From Lepturacanthus savala (taxonomy: Eukaryota > Chordata > Actinopteri > Scombriformes > Trichiuridae), in the NCBI GenBank assembly GCA_030544235.1, contig CM060472.1:16551654-16615653 (forward strand): 64,000 bases of DNA. The letters run 5' to 3'. This document shows, one piece after another, positions 22,931-35,811 of this stretch. A program made the position numbers and the translations under genes. The notes beneath the pieces were generated by a model. That model did no database searches and was not told the DNA's origin. It saw only the letters and a program-made list of their open reading frames with translations. How positions within the stretch are numbered: position 1 is the stretch's first letter; every line of letters begins with the position of its first letter.

Positions 22931-24849
22931 AGGAAACGGCCTAATTAAATGTTATCATTTGTTTATTTCTGCCTGCAGACGTTCCTCGTTTCCTGTCGCA
23001 AACCCAACATTGTGTCTCTTTTATTTTCTGTCAGATTGTTGCCGTCATATTTTATTATTCATTCAGTCTTCACGTCCCCTCGCTCTCTCCCTTCTTCTCC
23101 TCCCTGCATTCGTCCTTCTTCCTTTGGGAGTTGTTGCAAAAATGATGTTTGAGTGCAGCGTTGCAAACCTCAGGAGCTAAAGACAGATCTGAAACTTTGG
23201 ATTTGAATTGGTATAAAAAATATGAATGGTTACCGTTACCCAATGCTGTTACCATCCATTAATGGGCCGGTTTTGACCCATGTCTTTAATCAACTGTAAA
23301 ATACACTAAAACATCTGATTTGTTTCTCATCTCTTGTTAGCATTCTTTAATGTGGGTCTCTGGGCCTTGTTTTTGTCAGTAAACCCCTTGATTTCAATTT
23401 TATAAAGTAGTAAAATGAACCTCAAGATAATCATATATATATAAATTAAAGGTTGTTGTGTTATTGGCATATTCTTGAGGGGTATTAGAACAGATTTCTT
23501 GAATAAATGTATTTATTTATGTTCTCATTTGTTCTCTATAATAATATCTATAGTATAAAAAACGCTAAAAAGTTCAGTTTCAGCAATAGAACTTTGATAC
23601 AAACACTAAATGAAGATCAGAACCACAAAATATAGTTTTACAAAGTCCAAAAACAACAATCAATCAAGCAAATCAAATCAATAGAAAAACATAACTAGTT
23701 CCGAAACTAATAAAAAACGAAATCAGAGTAAAAGTCTTTGTGTGCATGTGTATTTGAATGAGGTAGCCTGCTTTTGATTTGGCTCTTATTATTGCTTTAT
23801 ATTTTTATTTTTATAACTCGGTCACATCCCTAACAACACAAATCTTATCATTTCAACCAGAGCATTTTAGAATTTGATGGAAACTTTTATTTTTGTTTCA
23901 TTTTGTTGAACAAGGACAAAGTCAAAAAACCTAAAACAGGTCGGTGCCGACCCTAACACACACATTAACTATAAATCCTTCTAATAATCATGACTATCCT
24001 CCCTGTCAAATAGTCTGAAGGTGGCTACGAGTCACTGATACAGATTTCTGCTTCAGTTACTATGTGATTCTTGTCTGTGCTCATCACAGCAGCAGATAAT
24101 AATCAGTATTGATGCTGATGATCATTCATCCTCATCATGTAACACAGTCTCCTCCTCTTCTTCTTTTCCCTCCTCTCCTCTTCCATCGCTCTTCACTCTA
24201 CGTCTCATCGTCTCACGTCGACTCGAGCTGATTTAAAATTCCATTTTGGGAAATCTAATTTAAATTCATGCGGGACGCCTCATTGGCCAGGCAACGATAA
24301 CATCATTCAATAAGGGGCGGGGCTAAACAAACCAACAGCCTGTTGGGTTTTTATATGTCGGGGGAGGGGGGGGGACATAATTTGACTGTGTCCGTGTGGC
24401 GATGAAAAGATGAAGTGCTCGCATGATGGGATTGAGTGGCGCTCGCTCATGTTGTTGCTGCGACGACTGAGATGCAAATATGCAAATCTCACACACACAC
24501 ACACACACACACACACGTCCACTAATGAAAACCTCTCGCTTCAGTTGCTCCATAATCTACTTTGAAGATTTGGACTGGTTTCGTCATGCTCGCTCTTTCG
24601 CCCGCTCGCTCAGCCATTTTAAATCTTTCTGTCTGCAACATGTGACGGCAGCCTCTTCATCTCCGCTCACTTTTGTTCTCCAACATTTTCTTTCGAGCCT
24701 CGTCTCTCCTCTGTCTGGCTCCCTGCACCTCGTGTCCTGAAACAACTCAAATGAACATTAAACATGTTGTTGTCACTGTAATCATACCTCCTGTTCACAA
24801 TTTTCTCACAAATACGTCTTATATGTTATAATTTAGTATTTTCATTGTT
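22931..24849. other. non-coding flank
   Basis: Mixed unique sequence. TTAATGGGCCGGTTTTGACC near 23258 and GGTCGGTGCCGACC near 23939 (the latter a near-palindrome) could be decayed transposon ends. 24300-24700 contains the AC microsatellite. No gene supported. Confidence 0.4.
24490..24516 (+). repeat. (AC)n microsatellite
   Basis: About 13 AC units in the upstream flank of grik5. Confidence 0.95.
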
Positions 24850-25313
24850 TTTATTGTGTGAAAATCTTGAAAAGTCACACTTTTATTTACCACCATGAGT
24901 TGTAAAAATGAATAGAAAATATAGTCAAGACATTGACAAGGTTAGAAACTTTGCTTTAGTCAAAGGAAGGTCAGTTTTATAGCTTCTCTAAGCAGCTAAA
25001 CTGTTTCATCTGTATTAACATGATCACACAAGGGTTTTCTAATCATCCATTAACCTTCTGATGCAATGAGCAAACACATTGTTCCATTAGAACACTGGAA
25101 TGATAGTTGCTGGATATGGGCCTCTATACACCTATGTAGATATTGCACCAAAAAACATTTGCATTTGCAGCTAGAATAGTCATTTACCACATTAGCAATG
25201 TATAGAATGTATTTCTGATTGGTTTAAAGTTAACTTCATTGAAAAACAACAGTGCTTTTCTTTCAAATATAAGGAGATTTCTAAACTTTTGAAAGGTAGC
25301 ATATATTGTAATT
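24850..25313 (-). mobile_element. Tc1/mariner-derived element, minus strand
   Basis: The reverse complement of the same family as 12316-12597: it runs from AAGTCACACTTTTATTTACC (3' side) to CTAAACTTTTGAAAGGTAG (5' end). It shares GGCCTCTATACACCTATGTA and TCATTTACCACATTAGCAAT. It retains about 200 bp more inside than the 12316 copy but no transposase. It lies about 450 bp before the minisatellite at exon 1. Confidence 0.7.
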
Positions 25314-25756
25314 CTTTTGGTATGGTTCTTTTGGTTTGACGTGATCTGCATCCTGTGCCAGACATTTTCAATAAATTTATAATCTTTTATCATCACATTC
25401 TGTCTGGTTGTTGCTTCAAAGGTGTCTTTTCTTCTCTCCTCTGAGTCTCTGAGTTTCTGACAGCATGGAGGACCACTGGAGTGATTAAGAACTGACAAAT
25501 TTACAAGATAATGAGCTGAGTTTTCACTTTAACCCTCTGTGGATGATCCACCGCTGTTCCTTTATGCTGCAACCTGATAATTGAAGAGACAACCTGCTGT
25601 GAGCTCATTAGAAGCATGTTGTTTGTAGAACTCTACATGTGGATTGTTAGCAGTGAACCACACTGTGAAATACAGTGTGTGGCAGCTGGTTAATGAGGAA
25701 CAGTATTTTATACGTTCCTTTACACTGTGATACGAGAAGTGATCCAGAAGCATAAC

Positions 25757-26250
25757 TCCTCCTCCCGTCCTGTAACTCCTCCTTCTATCCTGTAACTCCT
25801 CCTCCTGTCCTGTAACTCCTCCTCCTGCCCTATAACTCCTCCTCCTGTCCTGTAACTCCTCCCCCTATCCTGTAACTCCTCCTCCTGCCCTGTAACTCCT
25901 CCTCCCATCCTGTAACTCCTCCTTCTATCCTGTAACCCCTCCTCCCTTCCTGTAACAACTCCTCCTATTCTGTAACTCCTCCTCCTGCCCTATAACTCCT
26001 CCTATCCTGTAACTCCTCCTCCCTTCCTGTAACCCCGCCTCCTATTCTGTAACTCCTCCTCCTGCCCTATAACTCCTCCTTCTATCCTGTAACTTCTCCT
26101 CCCTTCCTGTGACTCCTCCTCCTGTCCTGTAACTCCTCCTCCCGTCCTGTAACTCCTCCTCCTGTCCTGTAACTCCTCCTCCCGTCCTGTAACTCCTCCT
26201 CCCTTCCTGTAACTCCTCCTCCCTTCCTGTAACTCCTTCTCCTGTCCTGC
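25757..26250 (+). repeat. 20-bp pyrimidine-rich minisatellite abutting grik5 exon 1
   Basis: About 24 tandem copies of a 20-bp unit close to TCCTGTAACTCCTCCTCCTG, with unit variants (CCCG, TTCTA, CCCTATAAC). The last copies run straight into the TCCTGCAG acceptor of the signal-peptide exon, so the array provides the pyrimidine tract. Long open frames here are by-products of the repeat. Confidence 0.95.
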
Positions 26251-26252
26251 AG

Positions 26253-26408
26253 GTGGCGGTACAGGCAGCCAGCAGACGTTTCTCCATGAGGAGCGGTGGA
26301 AGATGCCGGCTCTGCCAGCACTGCTGCTGTCGATTTACGTCGTCGTCCTGCTGCTGACCACAAAACTCTCCTTCAGCCAGGCCAGCACCCTCACCGCCGT
26401 CCGCATGG
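26253..26408 (+). CDS. grik5: grik5 coding exon 1 (5' UTR plus signal peptide)
   Basis: The exon probably begins after the acceptor TGCAG ending at 26252, and 26253-26302 would be 5' UTR. The start ATG at 26303 has A at -3 and opens a 35-codon segment with a hydrophobic core ([12 protein letters not shown]), a typical signal peptide ending near SFSQA. It ends LTAVRM, matching the SLRMAAILDD junction of the family. The donor is GTGAGT at 26409, phase 1. An out-of-frame ATG at 26286 opens a 23-codon uORF that overlaps the start. The acceptor lies at the edge of a 20-bp pyrimidine minisatellite. Transcription could instead start inside this exon, so the 5' boundary is less certain than the coding part. 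Confidence 0.85.
26286..26357 (+). promoter_or_regulatory. upstream ORF overlapping the grik5 start
   Basis: The ATG at 26286, 17 bp before the grik5 start and in another frame, opens 23 codons and stops at 26355-26357, inside the coding region. Its context is weak (T at -3) compared with A at -3 for the main start. If transcripts include it, it could lower grik5 translation. This is inference only. Confidence 0.4.
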
Positions 26409-29400
26409 GTGAGTACAGGCTCCGCCCCCTTTCTGGAAGTTACTGACTCAGAGTTTATTGATCTTGACTAAGAAGTAAATGATCTTGACCAGGGGTAGGC
26501 AACACTGTTTTTTGTTCCAACCAAGCCTTAACACACCTGATTCAACTAATGAAGGTCCTAATCAAGGACTCTAGTGGTTGATTAGTAGACTCAGATGTGT
26601 AAAAGCTTGGTTGGAACAAAAACCTGCACTCACTGCAGCTCTCTAGGCCCAGGGTTACCTACCCCTGATCTCGAAGACGGATTCATACATCTCGACTCTA
26701 AGCTTATTGATCTGGACTCAGGACTTATTTATTTCGACGCAAGTTTATTGATCTTATCTCAGAACTTATTGATCTTGACTATGGGCTTATTTATCCTAAC
26801 ACAGGATTTGGATATCTTGAATCTAAGCTTATAGATCTTAACTTATTGATCTTGAGTCTGAGCCGATTGATCCTAACTCAGGAATCATTCATATTGACTC
26901 TGAGCATATTGATCTTGACTCAGGACTTATTGATCTCGACTCTGATTTTATGGAGCATGATTCTGATCTTATTGATCATGAGTAAAGTTTATTAATCTTA
27001 TTTCAGAACTTAATGATCTTGAATCTTGGAATCATTCATATTGACTCTGAGCTTATTGAGCTTGACTGGCCGAGACGTTAAATAGTTCCTGTAGTTTCAG
27101 GCCCGGGACTCAATGCTTTTGACTTTCTGGTCATGAATTGGGACTTCTTGACCTGACACTTGTCAGTCATGACCTCAGTAGTTCACATGAAAAAATAGCA
27201 TTAAGTTGTGTTCCATATCTATATCTACCATATTACAAACAGCCTTTTCATCTGAAGCTAACTGGGTCAAAGTGACATGAATGCACGTTGTCTTGTTTTA
27301 TTGTTTGCTAGCAGATAAAACCTTGTTCCCTATATCAGCCACTTTTTAAACGCTCCCCTCCATCCTTCACTCAACTCTATGGCGCTCTCCTGTCGTTTTT
27401 TCTCTCACTTACCGCCACTGTCTCTGTTTGCCATCTCCCACTATCTCTCTAAGCTCTGTTTGTCTTTTTACAAGCCCCTTGAGGGTTCCCTTTGTCTCCA
27501 TCGCTTTCTGGCTCAGTGTTCCCGTCTCTTCTTCTTCCCTCCTCATCTCGTTTCCTGCCCCGTGTTGGATCATTTGTAAGAGCAAATAAACTCAGTGGGA
27601 GCAGGATCAGGGAGCGTCTCTGTGACTCGCCTTTGTGATTCCCGGCGGGTGCCTGAGCTCCCCTTCACTTCCTGTCTTCATCACGTCCCGCCGAGGAAGA
27701 TTAACTCCGATGAAACGACTCGGCGTCGGAAGCAAAAGTTCAGCTCCCTTCTCGCAGCAGATAAAGGACTTTTCCTGTTCTGTGCCCTCCGCTGCTCAAA
27801 TCGCTGTTGCTTTTATCATACAGCGGACACTTACAAACAGGCTGCCATGGCAACCGGGTCGCCTGGTGACGTGTTATGGCTCACCTTTCACGCTTTCATA
27901 ACGGATGCACACACACACACATATGTTTCTTTCATGTTGGACAAGTGAAGTTCCAGTGAAAATAAGAGAAATCACACGTTCAGCCTCAGACCTGATGTAA
28001 TGGAGAAGAAAGAAAGAAGGAAACACAGAAACAGAGATTCACTTAATCAAAGGAGAACACATGAACCCTCATCTGTGTTAAATGTGTCTATATTAGCCAA
28101 CTGAGAGTCTGCTTGAGAGATGATCCGAAACTAATGAAGTAATTCCAGACAGAACACAACATGATATAAAAACAAGAGCAGCAGAATAAGGAAGACAACT
28201 GTTCCAATTGCACAAAATGCCCCAAATATATTGAAAGAAAGGAAGATGAATACATTCATTTATTCCACATTTTCTTCTTACTTTCTGCTTCTCAACAATT
28301 GGTGCTTATATTACCTACAAGGGAATCTAGGCTTGAGTGATATCCAAATAGAAGTATGATATTTTTATAGGAGGGGGATGCAGCGAGTAATAACAGACGT
28401 AATGAAATTGTAATTACGTCGTACTCCAGGAGAAGTAATAAGTAAGAAAATATTTTATTTTAAATAACTATTTGCAGTGTATTTAAAATCAGTAAAAACA
28501 TCAATATTGACTGATCATTAAACCCATTAACAATAATAACATAGACATTATAATATTAAAGTATGATAAAATATGAAAATCTCTATTTTTAAGCATATAA
28601 AGCTGCAAGATAAATGTAATACAGAATTTCAATTATGAAGTATCATCACGACACGGTGGTGCAGGGGTTAGCGCTGTTGCCTCACAACAAGAAGGTCACA
28701 GGTTCAAGACCTCCTTGGTCCTGGGTCTGGGACCTTTCTGTGTGGAGTTTGCATGTTCTCCCCGTGTCTACGTGGGTTTTCACAGAGTTCTCCGGCTTCC
28801 TCCCACAATCCAAAAACATGCTGAGGTTAATTGGCGACTCTAAATGGTGTGAATGTGTGAGTGAATGGTGTGTGTGCCCCACGATTGGCTGGCGACCATC
28901 TGGGGTGTATCCCTGCCCTGATTGGCTCCAGCAGACCCCTGCGACCCTAATGAGGAATAAACAGGTATAGAAGATGAGATGATTGATCTCATTGACTGAT
29001 CAACTAATTTTTATTTCTTTAAACCATGTTTTACCCGTTTCCTCAGAGAGCTTATGTGTTACCATGGATACATGAATGTAAAACAAACAAAAGACGCTAT
29101 TAAAGGCAGCACTTCACATGATCAGCAATCAAATCAGCACAAGAGCAACAAGTGCCCTGGCTTTAATTGTAATCATGTACTTATCGTTTCACACTGAGCG
29201 AGACAAGCCGGACAAGATGGAAAACAACAACCGCAATTAAAGAAGTTTGTGTTTTACGGCTCACGGGTCGATAAGTATGAGACATATGAGACATCCAGCG
29301 GAACAACTGGAACGACTGGAAAGCTGATGTTGAGGGCTCTTCATATTCTCTGTCATGCTGGGAGTACTGAAAAGTGCTGTTATGCTTTCCTTCAGACGCA

Positions 29401-32400
29401 GTGTGTCGGATTTAGCAGCAGAAAGTTTGTTTTAATTAGTACAAATTTAAATCAAAATGTGAATTGTTGTGTTTTCATTAGCTTAGACTGAGATGAGCTT
29501 CACCACCTTGTTTCTGATGCCTCAGAGTACGAAGGTCCTGGATTCGAACCCCAGCCATCCCAGGTCCTTTATGTGTGGATTTTGCATGTTCTCCATGTGT
29601 TTGCATTCCTTGACATGACATGTATGTTAGCGCTACTACATCTGTCAGGGTGAAACAGCTGGAGGTGGTCCCTGGGCACCACCACCACTTCTAGTGCCTG
29701 ATCCACTAAAAGTCTGAATTTGCAAATAAATGTACACTGTACATAAACGTATCTACTAACACTGAAGATTACGTCTTTTAAATGTGCAAAATAACAATCC
29801 TTATGCAATTAATATTTTTGCCTCAACAAATATGCAAGAAGGGGCATTTACACACAATTATGAACAATAAAAAAGTCTGTATTGATTTATAAAAGAATGT
29901 TGATGGTGGTTTTTAGTATGAAAAGCTGCTTCTGCAGCATCTGAAGGCACAGTACAGTTTTGCAGCAAATAATAATATGGGCTTCATAGATAATTGGTTG
30001 ATGTTCTGGGGGAAACCTGGTCTGATAGCAATACACCACGCTTTGGAGGGTGCCTCTCTCTTATCTAAAAATATGAGAGCCTTTAGAGCTATATGTAGTA
30101 ACTTAATTTAAATTAGCACCAATACAGATAAAATAAACCAGGATTGCAGAGTGAAATGTGCACTTTTAAACATCGGCTCTCTGTCATTCAAAGCTGTATT
30201 AATAAAAAATCTAATATCAGAATTTAAAATTGATTTATTCTGCCTCACTGAAACCTGGATGAATCATGGGAAATATGTTATGTTATATGAATGAATCCAC
30301 TCCTCCCAGCCATATTAATACTCATATTCCCAGAGACACCGGCCGAGTTGTTGGAGGTGCAGCCATTTTTAACTCAAGTTTATTGATTAGCCATGAGCTG
30401 AGGTGTAACCGTACATACTCTGAAAGTCTTGTAGTTTTTCTCACCTAACTTGGAAAACACTACAACCAGTCATATATGTCACATATTCTTCCTATCAAGT
30501 CTAGTTCTTAGGACAGATAAAATAATCATTCTCTATGTACTGAAAGTCAACTGGCTTCTCTCAGAGAGTAGATGTACCCACCCACTGCTTTGACGTACTG
30601 CATCGAAGTTCAACACTTGTTTGTCTTTCCACAGAATTCTATCCTATCGGACCATTTTTTAATAACTTAATTCCTCCTATTGAACTACTCACCATCTGAC
30701 AAGAATATATTCACTAGATGTCTAACCGATCTAAACTCAAGGAGGCGATTCCATCAGTATTTAATTTGCTGCAGACTTCTATGCTGCTTCTTTTCCAACT
30801 TAAATAGATCATCTCATTGAGAAAGCTGCAGGTTCAATGTGGACCTGTAAAAAAGAGGTTAGTCACTCCCTGGTATAATTCTCAAACCTGGAAATTGAAG
30901 CTAACTTTGCGTAGACTTTGCATATAGAAAGTGAGTCTTAGAACCTGCAGGAAGGCCCTCTAACGCCAGAGCTGCCTGTTTTCAGCACTTAAGCTACACT
31001 GACAAAAAGTCACTTTATTGATCCACATATTTCTGCGGCTCTCAGTAGCAACGACTTCATTGGCTTCTTTAATGACAAAATTCTGACAAATAGAGACATA
31101 ATTGATCACCTCTTGCCATCAACTGACAACAATCTGCCCTTAAAGATAGGGATTGTTAAGACAGACGAAAGAGAGAACATCTATCTAGACTCGTTTTTTT
31201 CATTCAGTCTTTCTGAACTAGATCATTGATTTCTTCATCCAAAACATCAGCCTGTCTTTTGGACACTACACCATCAGGATTGCTTAAAGAAATTTTTCCT
31301 TTGATTAGCCCGTCCTTGGTGGAAATGCTCAACATGTCCCTATTATCTGTCATTGTACAACAGTCTTTCATAGTAACTGCAATTAAACCTCTCTTCAAAA
31401 ATCCTGCACTTGACTTGGTGTTTAAGCCATCTGTAGACCTATATCCAACCTTCCCTTTCTCTCTAAGATCCTGGAAAAAGTCGCTAAACAGTTGTGTGAC
31501 ATCCTTCACAACAATGAGGATTTCCAGTCAGGGTTTAGAATCCATCATAGAACAGAGACACCACTGGTGAAGGTTCCAAATGACCTTCTCAACGTGTCAG
31601 ATATATGATTTATCTCAATTCTTGTTCTGTTAGACCTCAGTGCTGCATTTGACACCATCGATCATCAGATCCAACTACAGAGATTAGAGCCTCTTATTGG
31701 TATGAAAGGGACTGCTTGAACTGGTTTGCATTCAAAGTTCTATCTCTCAGATCGGAGTGTCATAAGGTTATGTCCTTGGCCAATACTTTTTTATCCTTTA
31801 TATGTTTCCTTTGGGTAAAATTATTGGGAAACACTATTAATTTCCATCGTTATGCAGATTATACACAATTGTAGCTGTCAATTACACCAAATGAAGCCAT
31901 CCAGCTAGTCAAATTTCAAGCATGTCCTAAGACCATGAAATCCTGTAGTAGTCCTCTTAAAGTTTGTGTGCTTGGATATGTGATATAGCTACTTTGGACG
32001 GCATCGCCTTGGCCTCCAGCACCACTGTAAGAAACATGGAAGTTATCTTTGATCAATATATATACACATTTCTAGGACTGCCTTCTTTCACCTATGTAAC
32101 ATAGCAAAGGTCAGGCACTTCCTGTCTAAAAGATGCAGAACAGACCATCCATGCATTTGTTAGGTGCAGGCTGGATTATTGCAATTCATTATTATCAGAC
32201 TTCTCCAAATTGTCTCTAAGGACTCTCCAGCTGATCCAGAATGCTGCTGCATGTGTATTAACAGGCACTAGATGAAAGGCTCAAATCTCACTAGTTTTAG
32301 CCCCGGCTTCCTGTGAAATCAAGAATACATTTCAAAATCCTCCTCCTCACCTACAAAGCTCTCAATGGTCAGGCTCCATCCTATCTCAAGGATCTCATAG

Positions 32401-35400
32401 TTCCGTATCATCCATCGAGAACACCGCGCGTCCAAAATGCAGCTTATTAGAGCTTACCAGAATTTCTAAAATTCAAATAAGAGGCAGAACCTTCAACCAC
32501 TATGCTCTTTCAGAGAACCTCCCTACATTTAAAAACAGGTCTCGCCCTGATTGACCTAGAACGTTGTTATACTGCGATTTAGGTTTAGACCGCATGAGAT
32601 ACTCTGAGCTTCTCTTTCATGACCCATCCCGTCCATGGACCTTTTAAATCTGATTTGTTCCTGGAGTCCTGCCCTGTGTTTTCTCATTCTCAGACCATGC
32701 TGCAGTGCAGCTACTGCAAGGAGTCTTACTCAGTCCTGGCAGCACCTGGAAGCTGCAATCGATCCCTGTCACCTCATACTCCTCATACACATACGCCATG
32801 AATCAATATATGTCTGTTATTCTATTTAATGTCATACTCAACTCTTTTCCTGTTCTAAATATATTGTGTTTCATCCTGTGCACACATCATCTATCATATG
32901 CCCGTCCTTCCTGGAAGAGGGATTCTCCTCTGTTACTCTTCCTGTGGTTTCTTCTTTCTCTCTCTTTTTTTTTGTAGGTTTTTCCTTATACAACGTGATG
33001 GTCAAAGGACAGAGTGTGTTGTGTTGCTGGTGTACAATCTGTAAAGCCCATCGAGGTGAATCTATGATTTGCGAGTGTACAAATGGAATTGACTCGACTT
33101 GACTGATATTTCCATAGCTGTGCCAGAGTACAATGCCGTTATGCGCGGCCGTTCACAGCGTTAACCTTCATTAAATCACTTGAAAAGGACTTGCACACAC
33201 ATCGGACCATTGGTCGGTTATGACTTCATATTCATCTTTTTTTTATGAAGAAGACACTGGGTCAGCCGCGCTCATCACAGCCTCTTTTACAGCTTCCCTT
33301 CTAACAAACGGAGTGTCTTTATCCTTGAGACACATTGCAAATACTGTTGTGAAACATTAAATATTATGTGACCACTTAGGAGTTGAGATATATTATAATT
33401 ATTGCTGAAATAACATTGGTCTGATATATTCGTATAAACCGCTTTAACGAATCGACCGATGAAGCCGCCAGATATTTCCTGAAGAAAAGCTCATTTTCGT
33501 TGAGTGTTGCTGGTTCATACTCTCCATTAAAACACTCAAACCATCATTTATTACGGCTGTCCCCACCATGTTTTCACTTGTTTTCATTTACGCAAAAACC
33601 CATCAACCACACGTGCAATCATTTAGAACACACACAAATTACTGTAGCACCCTTTATTTTGGATCTTTGACCATTCCTCTAGTGTATAAGGATTTCCTCA
33701 TGGGGATCAATAAAATAACTCTTCTTCTTCTTCTCTAGGAGTCTCTAGGAGTCTTCTTTAGGAGTCGACTAACAGTTCACACCGGACTCAATTGACGCAA
33801 TTTTTTCGCGCAATGGACGCAATTTTTTCGCGCTGTTTTGCGAAAAACGGTAGGAGCTCCGCCTGGACGTCGCGGCTCCGTTGTCTGTTGAAGTCCGTTG
33901 AAAAGTAAAAGACTGGCGATAAGTGAATTTCTCGTTGTCATGGAGACGTGGAGCGAATCTCAACGTTGATTGGTTGTCGCGCTACATCATCATCATTCGC
34001 CAGAAAAGTTCAATATTTTCAACTTGACGTGACTGGCGAATTTTGCGTCGCGAAGCGCGATTTTTCGCCACTTCGCATCCATCGCGTCACGAAATCGCGT
34101 CCATCACATCACACTGCGAAAAATCGCCGTCTTCCCATTGACTTAACATGTAATCACGTCGCGCTGTCGTGCGAATTGTTGTCACCGGACTCAATTGACG
34201 CGATTTTTTCGCGCGATGGACCACATTTTGTCGTGGGATAAATTCAAATTTGTCACGCTGTTTTGCGAAAATTCGCCAGATTGCGTCAAGATATTTAGTT
34301 TAGTGTCAGACGTGACACAGCAACACCAGCTTGTCCACAAATTGTTCAAACTAAGTTTTACGACGTGAACACGTTGTGGTTAAGGTATGATTAGGTGAGA
34401 GCCAGGAAAATAATAATGTTTGAGGTAAAATGATCATTCAAAACACTTAAAATCTTCAGTGGCACGAAGCTAAAGGGGAAGCCTGTTTAAATATATAAGT
34501 GACTCAATAGGATCCTGACCGTTCATCCTTGCATTGAAAAGTTTGGGGGAGAAAGCGTTCCACACTGAAAATCCTCAAAAATCTTCGAAAATTTAAGAAT
34601 GCTCGTTTGAAAGAATGCAAATTTTTTCAAATTTTTCTCTGAGCTCACGAAATGAAGCAGGGAAAAAAAATAATAAACTTCAAGGATTTCGCTCAGGGTA
34701 ATTTATTACCGGCCGGTAGAACTAAAATAATAAAGAAAAAATAAAAAAAAAAAAACCTATTAACCTATGAATACACATGTATGTCAATAAACAATTCAGC
34801 ATCAAGAATGAAATGCGATTAACTCAGGATTGGATCCACCTCCTCCTGACAGAAAACTATAATATCATTGCAGATCTGTAGGTGTTGTTGGCGATGTAAA
34901 ATGATGACCCAGCAAGCTTCTCTTCAGGCGAGTCGGCTTCATAAATATTAAATTGAAGGATTTAAACAATTTAGCGGCATCGGTGCGGTTGAGCTGCTTG
35001 AATGATTCCAGCCGCTGCTCTCAGCCTCTGTGCAGGACTCATTAGCTCCCGTTCATAATGAGGAATCCAAACAACAGCTCGTCCGTCACCGTGGGGCTTC
35101 GCGGCTGGAAATATCACGTTTATTTAAAAAGGGAATAAATGTCTCGGTTTGAGGGGGAATAAAGCTATATTGACTTAAAAATGTGAGTTGACTGAAGTTT
35201 CTCTTTGTGTTCAGTCTGACCTCTGAGACACGTACATAATAAAAGAAGAAGAGATGAAACTCGGCGATGGAAACGGAATAATCAGACAAATGAGAAGTCA
35301 ACAGATCCTCCGTTGAACAGAACCCGCAGCGTTAATCTGGGGGATTTAAACCAATATCCTGCGGCTCCTGTTTGAATAAGCAGCTCTGCTGGGTTCCTCT

Positions 35401-35763
35401 GAGCTGCAGGCGGAGCGTTCTGTCTCTTTAAATCAGCACTCGTTACTCGAAACCTGCTTTTTTTTTAATACTTTTTCCATTTTTTACACAAGTTGGTATC
35501 TTTTGACATTCATTAAAACTCAAGAGGCCTTTAAAGGTGATTCTTTTTTGTTTGTATTCTCTGTAATAGCAAGAAAAATAGCGACATATGAATATATGAA
35601 TGCATCATTCTATAATTTTCAATTTCAAAAAGCGTCAGTGGTTATCATAAAATACATCAAATAAAATACAAGATGCCGTTTATTTAGAGTAGACACAAGC
35701 TGCTCTTCACACTCTTGGAAAGCAGAGTTCAAGTGATTGACCTGCTCTGATTGCGTCTCTTCA

Positions 35764-35811
<48 letters not shown>

